6,984 nucleotides of DNA, from positions 5,661-12,644 of the forward strand of contig MHEL01000107.1 in the NCBI GenBank assembly GCA_001803815.1, read 5' to 3'. A program made the position numbers and the translations under genes. Position 1 is the first letter of the stretch. The number at the start of each line of letters is the position of its first letter. This document shows positions 1 through 4,768 of the stretch, piece after piece. The notes under the pieces were generated by a model, which was not told the origin of the DNA, did no database searches, and saw only the letters and a program-made list of their open reading frames with translations. Source of the stretch: Nitrospirae bacterium RBG_19FT_COMBO_42_15 (GTDB lineage: Bacteria > Nitrospirota > CAKKRA01 > 9FT-COMBO-42-15).

Positions 1-643
1 TTGAACCGACATAGATGACTGAATTCCCGATACCGCTTGCATTTCCTTTAAAGATAGCATCTGTTTTTAAGATACCCAGGCAGAATGCATTTACAAGAGG
101 GTTTAAATTGTAACATTCAGAAAAATAGATTTCACCGCCTATTGTAGGCACACCCATACAATTGCCATAGTCTGCAATTCCAGAAATAACGCCCTCAAAG
201 AGAAACCTGTTTTTTGTAGGCTGCAAAGGACCGAAGCGAAGCGAATTTAACAGGGCTATCGGCCTTGCACCCATTGTAAAGATATCCCTTAATATGCCGC
301 CAACGCCTGTTGCAGCGCCCTGATACGGCTCTATAAAAGAGGGGTGATTGTGGCTCTCAATCTTAAATACTGCTGCAAGCCCGTCGCCGATGTCAATTGC
401 CCCTGCATTTTCACCAGGCCCCTGAACTACTATCTCGCTTTTCGTAGGAAATTTTCTCAGATGCACCTTAGAGCTTTTATAACTGCAGTGCTCGCTCCAC
501 ATTACAGAAAAGATTCCAAGTTCAGTAAAGGTAGGCTCTCTTCCGAGGAGCTGTATTATCTTTTGATATTCTCCATCAGTAAGGCCGTGGTCTTTTATCA
601 GCTTTTTAGTTATTTTTGGCTCTTCTCTTGCTAAAGTTTTCAC
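1..643 (-). CDS. purL: Phosphoribosylformylglycinamidine synthase subunit PurL, N-terminal part (cut by window edge)
   Basis: PurL is the ATP-dependent synthetase subunit of FGAM synthase, which converts FGAR to FGAM in de novo purine synthesis using ammonia delivered by PurQ. It is cytoplasmic. I translated 214 residues; the rest lies beyond position 1. Visible family motifs are [11 protein letters not shown] (about residues 46-56), the nucleotide-binding ESHNHPS (96-102), [15 protein letters not shown] (106-120) and TMGARP (123-128). The opening [19 protein letters not shown] is typical of the small, roughly 740-residue Bacillus-type PurL rather than the long fused gamma-proteobacterial form. 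I place the start at GTG (643-641), one base after the purQ stop codon. No ATG fits, and an AAAGGTG Shine-Dalgarno-like stretch lies in the last purQ codons, so translation is probably coupled to purQ. The reading frame is intact throughout the visible part. Confidence 0.96.
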   Translation of the reverse strand, partial: MKTLAREEPKITKKLIKDHGLTDGEYQKIIQLLGREPTFTELGIFSVMWSEHCSYKSSKVHLRKFPTKSEIVVQGPGENAGAIDIGDGLAAVFKIESHNHPSFIEPYQGAATGVGGILRDIFTMGARPIALLNSLRFGPLQPTKNRFLFEGVISGIADYGNCMGVPTIGGEIYFSECYNLNPLVNAFCLGILKTDAIFKGNASGIGNSVIYVGS

Positions 644-644
644 C

Positions 645-1343
645 TTACAACACCTTTGCAAAATTTATTATTGAGTTGAATATCAGCCTGCCGTCTTCAT
701 TACCGAGTATAGCTTCTGCACATCTTTCAGGATGAGGCATCATCCCGAGGATATTTCCCTCTTTATTGCATATACCAGCAATATTTTCAATAGAACCATT
801 AGGATTTGCTGAATCAGTTATATTGCCGGATTTATCAGAGTATCTGAAGATTATCTGTTGATTTTTAATAAGAGTGGAAAGTGTCTCTGAATCAGCAAAA
901 TAATTGCCCTCTGCATGGGCAATGGGTATCCTTAATATTTTTTTATCAGTGCATTTGTTTGTAAAGGGTGTATTGGTATTTTCAATCCTGATATAAATAT
1001 CTTTGCAGATAAACTTTAAGGATCTGTTTCTCAGCATTGCCCCTGGCAGAAGGCCTGCCTCAAGGAGTATCTGGAACCCGTTGCATATCCCGATTACTAA
1101 ACCGCCGTTTTTCGCAAATTTCTTTACTTCCTTCATTACAGGCGAAAATTTGGCAATTGCCCCTGTTCTTAAATAATCGCCGTAGGAAAAACCTCCGGGG
1201 ATAATTATTACATCAAAACCCTTAAGTTCTCTTTCCTTGTGCCAAACGAATTCAGCCTCGCAATTCAGGACATGCTTAATTACATGATAGCAATCATGGT
1301 CACAATTAGAACCGGGGAAAACCAGAATACCGAACTTCATCAT
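645..1343 (-). CDS. purQ: Phosphoribosylformylglycinamidine synthase subunit PurQ (glutamine amidotransferase)
   Basis: PurQ hydrolyses glutamine and passes the ammonia to PurL in the FGAM synthase complex. The protein has 232 residues, close to the usual 225-235. It is a class I (triad) glutamine amidotransferase: the N-terminal [11 protein letters not shown] is the family signature, [14 protein letters not shown] (about 47-59) forms the oxyanion region, and the nucleophile is Cys87 in GICNGFQ. HAEGNY (143-148) precedes the His204/Glu206 pair in MMPHPER. Two ATG codons are adjacent (1343 and 1340); the second gives the MKFG start usual for the family and slightly better spacing, so the true start may be 1340. 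The first ATG directly follows the stop codon of the CheY-like gene, with no intergenic base, which implies one transcript and probable translational coupling. No strong Shine-Dalgarno is seen; only a GAG lies just upstream. PurS, the small third subunit, is not encoded next to it. Confidence 0.97.
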   Translation of the reverse strand: MMKFGILVFPGSNCDHDCYHVIKHVLNCEAEFVWHKERELKGFDVIIIPGGFSYGDYLRTGAIAKFSPVMKEVKKFAKNGGLVIGICNGFQILLEAGLLPGAMLRNRSLKFICKDIYIRIENTNTPFTNKCTDKKILRIPIAHAEGNYFADSETLSTLIKNQQIIFRYSDKSGNITDSANPNGSIENIAGICNKEGNILGMMPHPERCAEAILGNEDGRLIFNSIINFAKVL

Positions 1344-1724
1344 TTACTCGTTTATTTTAAGAAATTCCTTAACCACCCTTAATAGTTCATTTGTCTGAAT
1401 AGGTTTTGTTACATAGGCATTTGCACCGAGTTTTAATGCCTTTTCCCTGTCAACATCAGCGCCCTCTGTAGTTATAATTATAATAGGAACATCATTATAA
1501 GAAGGATTCCCGCGCAGTATGCTCAAAAGCTTTAATCCGTCCATCAGAGGCATATTTATATCAAGCAATATAAGATTGAATTTATTGCCTGATAATTTCT
1601 TTAAGGCGTCAACGCCGTCATTTGCCTCAGTAACCTGTGAATTGTGTATCCTCTTTAAGGCAAATGTTATAAGCTGCCGCATGGTCGGCGAGTCATCTAC
1701 AACAAGAAAATTATAGCTTGACAT
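1344..1724 (-). CDS. Single-domain response regulator, CheY-like receiver
   Basis: This is a 126-residue stand-alone receiver domain with no DNA-binding or enzymatic output domain. All phosphorylation residues are present: the acidic pair Asp10-Asp11 (VVDDSPTMR), the phospho-acceptor Asp55 (LLDINMPLMDG), the switch Thr85 (IIITTEG) and Lys107 (VTKP), with aromatic Tyr104 at the CheY Tyr106 position. SPTMRQ after the acidic pair is typical of chemotaxis CheY proteins. A CheA-type histidine kinase is the expected donor, but none lies in the window. The start ATG (1724-1722) has a good Shine-Dalgarno, GGAGAG at 1736-1731, six bases upstream. The gene follows the GAF gene by 70 nt and joins purQ with no gap. 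It may drive motility, or another output through protein binding; the sequence alone does not choose. I withhold the name cheY because many single-domain receivers look alike. Confidence 0.93.
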   Translation of the reverse strand: MSSYNFLVVDDSPTMRQLITFALKRIHNSQVTEANDGVDALKKLSGNKFNLILLDINMPLMDGLKLLSILRGNPSYNDVPIIIITTEGADVDREKALKLGANAYVTKPIQTNELLRVVKEFLKINE

Positions 1725-1749
1725 AAACTGCTCTCCATTAATTATATTA

Positions 1750-1783
1750 TTACACAGATAAAGGCTCTCTATAATCAGTGTAA
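1750..1783 (-). repeat. Imperfect inverted repeat between the GAF gene and the CheY-like gene
   Basis: TTACACAGAT (1750-1759) and ATCAGTGTAA (1774-1783) are inverted copies with a single central T:T mismatch, separated by 14 nt. In the minus-strand transcript this gives a 6-bp plus 3-bp stem. No run of T follows on the minus strand, so it does not look like a factor-independent terminator. It could be a processing or stability hairpin, or a dyad operator. It sits 26 nt before the CheY-like start codon. Confidence 0.45.
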
Positions 1784-1794
1784 TCTTTTGCTAT

Positions 1795-2643
1795 TTACTT
1801 TGGTTTTGGCTTGCCGCTCAATAACTCTATAAAACCCTGTATGGTTGACAGTTTTCTTTCAGACTGGGCATACAACCTTGAGCTGAATATTGCTGTTGCT
1901 GCATGGCCAGCGAGCATGGAAAACAATTCATAATCAACCCGCGTAAAACCCTTTTTCTGCATCAAAAGCGAATAGACAACCAGAACCCCTATTACATGCT
2001 CCTTTATCTTCAATGGAATGCATACCAAAGGCTCTTTTAGCTCATCTCTTTTTTTCTCAAAGTCTTTTTCAAAATAGCTCTCCCCGCTCTTTGCTACATT
2101 ACCAACAACGCCTATCCCTATCTTAATATTTGGTATTTCACTCTTATCGACGCCCTCTGATGCTGCAGCAACAAGCTCATTAACATCCTCATCTAACAGC
2201 ATTAATGAAAATTTCTCGGCGCCTATAAGGTTTATTATAATTTCTACAACTATTTTTAAAACCTCATATATATCAAGAGTGGAGTGAAGCTGATAGCTCG
2301 CTACATAAAGATTTGCAAGATTATTATTCTCCTCTTCAACCTCTACATATCTTGCCGCAAAATCCTTGTTCTCAGACTCAACCTCTTTAAATTTATTCAC
2401 AATATAATTTTTTTCTTCTTCTAAGTGAGCAATAGTATCCTTTAGGAGCTTTACCTGGCTATTATCAACCTGTTTTTTATTATTTCTTATGTCCTCTTCT
2501 AATTTTATAATCTTAAATCTTAACCGCTCATTCTCTTTTAACAATTCATGGGTAAACTCCTCGCCCTTTTTAAAGACCTGTAGAAAATCCTCAACTTTTT
2601 TAAATAGTTCAGCTTCTTTTATATCTTTTTCTTCACTGCTCAT
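1795..2643 (-). CDS. Coiled-coil and GAF-domain protein, probable sensory or accessory signalling protein
   Basis: The protein has 282 residues and no signal peptide or membrane segment, so it is probably cytoplasmic. About residues 30-112 are rich in Glu, Lys, Asn and heptad-spaced Leu/Ile, indicating a long coiled coil. About residues 120-258 form a GAF domain: STLDIYEVLKIVVEIIINLIGAEKFSLMLLDED, then GIGVVGNVAKSGE, then VCIPLKIKEHVIGVLVV, and finally the helix DYELFSMLAGHAATAIFSSRLY. GAF domains bind small molecules such as cyclic nucleotides, haem or metabolites; no ligand can be named here, and no His pattern clearly marks haem. There is no kinase, GGDEF or HD output domain, and the protein ends in a short basic tail GKPKPK, so it must act through partners. 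The start ATG (2643-2641) has AGGGG at 2654-2650, six bases upstream, and its own promoter precedes it. It lies between cheB and the CheY-like gene, so a role in the same chemosensory pathway is a reasonable inference. Confidence 0.88.
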   Translation of the reverse strand: MSSEEKDIKEAELFKKVEDFLQVFKKGEEFTHELLKENERLRFKIIKLEEDIRNNKKQVDNSQVKLLKDTIAHLEEEKNYIVNKFKEVESENKDFAARYVEVEEENNNLANLYVASYQLHSTLDIYEVLKIVVEIIINLIGAEKFSLMLLDEDVNELVAAASEGVDKSEIPNIKIGIGVVGNVAKSGESYFEKDFEKKRDELKEPLVCIPLKIKEHVIGVLVVYSLLMQKKGFTRVDYELFSMLAGHAATAIFSSRLYAQSERKLSTIQGFIELLSGKPKPK

Positions 2644-2675
2644 ATTAAACCCCTATGTAAACTTAATAACTGACC

Positions 2676-2690
2676 TTATTGTTTCAATAA
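2676..2690 (-). promoter_or_regulatory. Perfect palindrome overlapping the -10 box and start region (possible operator)
   Basis: TTATTG (2676-2681) and CAATAA (2685-2690) are perfect 6-bp inverted arms around a 3-nt centre. The dyad overlaps the -10 hexamer at 2692-2687 and reaches the expected transcription start near 2680, where a bound repressor would block initiation. It is AT-rich and short, so chance is a real alternative. No regulator can be named. Confidence 0.35.
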
Positions 2691-2715
2691 TAGCAGATAA
2701 CTGCATTTATATCAA
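2687..2715 (-). promoter_or_regulatory. Predicted sigma-70-type promoter for the GAF-CheY-purQ-purL run
   Basis: On the minus strand, TTGATA (2715-2710) and TATTAT (2692-2687) are separated by exactly 17 nt, a near-consensus housekeeping promoter with five of six bases matching in each box. The predicted start is near 2680, leaving a leader of about 37 nt before the GAF start codon at 2643. It lies in the 88-nt gap after cheB, one of the two widest gaps between genes here and the only one with a convincing promoter. It would let the downstream genes be transcribed apart from cheR/cheB. Confidence 0.6.
2693..2704 (-). promoter_or_regulatory. Palindrome in the promoter spacer (possible operator)
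   Basis: GCAG-ATAA-CTGC is a perfect 4-bp dyad with a 4-nt centre, lying wholly within the 17-nt spacer between the -35 and -10 boxes. Together with the dyad at 2676-2690 it brackets the -10 box. Short palindromes arise easily by chance, so this is a weak operator candidate. Confidence 0.25.
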
Positions 2716-2731
2716 GGTTTATGTTTCAAAC

Positions 2732-3805
2732 TTATGATATGCATCTTCTTATAATTTCTCCTGCAATCTTTGGAAGCGGAAGAATAATATCAATACTGCC
2801 GTCTTTAATTGCCTCTCCAGGCATGCCAAATACAACTGCTGTCTCCTCTGATTCTGCAATAGTCTGGCCTTTCTTATCCTTTATCTCTCTCATGCCCCTC
2901 TTTCCGTCATTACCCATTCCGGTAAGGATAACGCCTAACACCCTATTTTCAAATACCTCTGAGGCTGAGGCCATCATAACATCTACAGAAGGGGTATAAA
3001 GATCGCTTACAGAACGTTTTTTAAGATTTACCTTTACGCTGTCACCCTTTCTTTTAAATGTCAAATGATAACCGCCTGGCGAGATAAGCACCCTTCCTTT
3101 ATTAACATTATCCCCCTCCTCTGCCTCTTTTACCTCAACCTTTGAGTTTTTATCCATACGCTCTGCAAAATAACGGGTAAAGCCTGCTGGCATATGCTGC
3201 GAAATGGCAATGGCAACAGGAAACTTTTCAGGCAAAACAGAAATTATTGACTGAAGCGCCGGAGGACCGCCTGTTGAAGAGCCTATTGCCACTAAATCTA
3301 TACTTGAACTTTCAATAACCTTTTGAGTTGCCTTTTCTTCATGGGCGTGCACATCAGGCTTATTATCCCCGGATATAAACTTGAGCCTTGACATTAACTT
3401 TTCAACAGGGAGTCCGGCAATTATCTCCACCTTTTTCAGGAGGTCGTCCTTGATAATATTTATCTCATTTGATATCTTCTTTGTGGGTTTTGCCAAAAAG
3501 TCTACTGCGCCGAGGTCTAAGGCTGTAAAAACACTCTTAGTATCTGACTGAGAGCTGACAACTATGACAGGAATCGGATTATTCGCCATAAGCCATCTTA
3601 AGAAGGTGAAGCCGTCCATATTCGGCATCTCTAAATCAAGGGTTATAATATCAGGCTTATGAACTGTTACACTCCTTATGGCCTCCCTGCCGTCTGCAAC
3701 AGTATCCAATACTTCTATATTAGGCGATGACTGTAGCATTGCCGCAATAGACTGTCTGTTGAATGCAGAGTCGTCAACTACAAGAACACGGATTTTTTTA
3801 TTCAA
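2732..3805 (-). CDS. cheB: Protein-glutamate methylesterase/deamidase CheB
   Basis: CheB removes methyl groups from glutamates of chemoreceptors and deamidates receptor glutamines, opposing CheR; phosphorylation of its receiver by CheA activates it. The 357 residues match the family's usual 340-370. The receiver (about 1-120) has Asp11-Asp12, phospho-acceptor Asp57 (TLDLEMPNMDG), Ser84/Ser85 at the switch position and Lys106. A linker of about 50 residues leads to the catalytic domain (about 168-355), whose triad is Ser177 (GSSTGG), His204 (SQHMPAGFT) and Asp300 (TGMGNDG). ISPGGYHL and GMPGEAI are also typical. The start is a TTG (3805-3803): GGAGG at 3817-3813 sits seven bases upstream, translation from it gives the usual NKKIRVLVVDDS opening, and no ATG or GTG in frame would keep the receiver. 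The gene follows cheR by 33 nt and is certainly co-transcribed in design. Confidence 0.97.
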   Translation of the reverse strand: MNKKIRVLVVDDSAFNRQSIAAMLQSSPNIEVLDTVADGREAIRSVTVHKPDIITLDLEMPNMDGFTFLRWLMANNPIPVIVVSSQSDTKSVFTALDLGAVDFLAKPTKKISNEINIIKDDLLKKVEIIAGLPVEKLMSRLKFISGDNKPDVHAHEEKATQKVIESSSIDLVAIGSSTGGPPALQSIISVLPEKFPVAIAISQHMPAGFTRYFAERMDKNSKVEVKEAEEGDNVNKGRVLISPGGYHLTFKRKGDSVKVNLKKRSVSDLYTPSVDVMMASASEVFENRVLGVILTGMGNDGKRGMREIKDKKGQTIAESEETAVVFGMPGEAIKDGSIDIILPLPKIAGEIIRRCIS

Positions 3806-3812
3806 GCTAATT

Positions 3813-3817
3813 CCTCC
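3813..3817 (-). promoter_or_regulatory. Strong Shine-Dalgarno that decides the TTG start of cheB
   Basis: The minus strand reads GGAGG here, seven bases before TTG at 3805-3803. It is the strongest ribosome binding site in the window and compensates for the weak start codon. Confidence 0.8.
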
Positions 3818-3838
3818 GGTTGATTTAAAATTTCAAAT

Positions 3839-4690
3839 CTATTTTACTATCTTTTGATACACCATATCATTCTTAAAATGCCTGAGTGTAAAGGCTGTTG
3901 AAATGTTTATTAGAGATTCTGAGTGGCCGAGCAATAAAAAACCAAGATTGCTTAATTTTTCATAAAACATCTCAATAACCTTTTTTTTTGCAGGCATATC
4001 AAAATATATAATTACATTTCTGCAAAATATCACATCCATCCTGTTTATAAATGCAGATTTATCAGAATCGAGCAGATTGAAATATCCAAAATTGACCTTT
4101 TCCTTTACCTTATCTGAAATCTTGCAGCCATTTTCTTCTTGAATAAAATATTTTGCAATCATTTCAGAGTCAGTTGTCCTGAAGGAATGTTTCTGATAAA
4201 ACCCCTTTCTTGCAGAATGAAGCACCCTGTGGCTTATATCAGTCGCAAACACTTCTATATTTACATTATTAAACATTTTTGATTCTAAAAAGAGCATCGC
4301 TATAGTATATGCCTCTTCACCTGTTGAACAGCCGGCGCTCCATATCTTTATATCTTTGCTGCCTTCCTTCTTCTTTATATCTATTATTTCAGGCAGTATC
4401 TCCTCTGAAAATGCCTTAAGCTGAGGCATCTCCCTGAAAAAATAGGTCTCATGGTTTGTAACAATATCAAGGAGGCTGGCTAATTCAGCGTCCTTTTCCC
4501 TGTCATATCTTAAAAAATAGTAATAATCCTTAAAACTTTTAAACTGATGCCTTTGGACGCTATTTGTCAGCCTCATTCTGAGGATGTCCTTTGAATTCTC
4601 ATCAAACCATACACCGCTGCTTTTATATATCAAATCCTTCAGGAGCTTGAATATCTCATCGCTTAATTCAATAGGCTCATCATTAAACAT
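3839..4690 (-). CDS. cheR: Chemotaxis protein methyltransferase CheR
   Basis: CheR transfers methyl groups from S-adenosylmethionine to glutamates of methyl-accepting chemotaxis proteins, setting receptor adaptation. The 283 residues match the usual 260-290. The N-terminal helical domain (about 1-75) ends in VTNHETYFFRE (77-87), the counterpart of the TTNxTxFFRE motif. The SAM-binding Rossmann domain follows: IKIWSAGCSTGEEAYTIAML (about 115-134), FATDIS (148-153), MDVIFCRNVIIYFD (218-231) and LGHSES (254-259). There are no C-terminal TPR repeats and no membrane segment. The ATG start (4690-4688) has AAAGGA at 4701-4696, five bases upstream; this Shine-Dalgarno directly abuts the foot of the palindromic element at 4703-4767. 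A run of nine A on the coding strand (3989-3981) encodes KKK in AKKKV; the frame remains open through it. The gene pairs with cheB downstream. Confidence 0.97.
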   Translation of the reverse strand: MFNDEPIELSDEIFKLLKDLIYKSSGVWFDENSKDILRMRLTNSVQRHQFKSFKDYYYFLRYDREKDAELASLLDIVTNHETYFFREMPQLKAFSEEILPEIIDIKKKEGSKDIKIWSAGCSTGEEAYTIAMLFLESKMFNNVNIEVFATDISHRVLHSARKGFYQKHSFRTTDSEMIAKYFIQEENGCKISDKVKEKVNFGYFNLLDSDKSAFINRMDVIFCRNVIIYFDMPAKKKVIEMFYEKLSNLGFLLLGHSESLINISTAFTLRHFKNDMVYQKIVK

Positions 4691-4702
4691 TGCTGTCCTT
4701 TA

Positions 4703-4767
4703 CCCCGTTAGAGACAAGGCGCCGAAGGCGCCTGACGGCTGCCTCTGGCAGCCTGTCTCTAACGGGG
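4703..4767 (-). repeat. 65-nt branched palindromic element (outer stem with two inner hairpins), MITE- or REP-like
   Basis: The outer arms CCCCGTTAGAGACA (4703-4716) and TGTCTCTAACGGGG (4754-4767) are perfect 14-bp inverted repeats; an A-T pair (4702/4768) extends them by one. Inside lie two perfect 7-bp hairpins with 3-nt loops: AGGCGCC-gaa-GGCGCCT (4717-4733) and GGCTGCC-tct-GGCAGCC (4737-4753), with only GAC between them. The whole can fold into a three-way junction in DNA or RNA with almost no unpaired base. It is far more GC-rich than its surroundings. No T-run follows on either strand as a classic terminator requires. TTTA flanks it on both sides (4699-4702 and 4768-4771), the size of a short target duplication. 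It fills most of the 78-nt gap between the HEAT gene and cheR, so it may set the ratio of the two by RNA stability or partial termination. Confidence 0.85.
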
Positions 4768-4768
4768 T

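Noticed and set aside
344..634. Plus-strand frame of 96 codons near the left edge
   Set aside because: The minus strand here encodes PurL with its SEHCSYK and ESHNHPS motifs in an intact frame, so the plus-strand frame is a shadow.
1741..1746. TATAAT on the minus strand shortly before the CheY-like gene as a promoter
   Set aside because: No acceptable -35 hexamer lies 16-18 nt upstream (the bases there read GAGAGC or close to it), and the leader would overlap the ribosome binding site.
4703..4767. Reading the branched palindrome as a factor-independent terminator
   Set aside because: On the minus strand the stem is followed by TAAAGGACAG rather than a T-run, and cheR begins at once. Partial termination is possible, but the classic signature is absent.
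4703..4767. Reading the branched palindrome as a tRNA or a CRISPR unit
   Set aside because: It lacks an anticodon arm, T-loop consensus and acceptor length for a tRNA, and there is only one copy with no spacer-repeat series.
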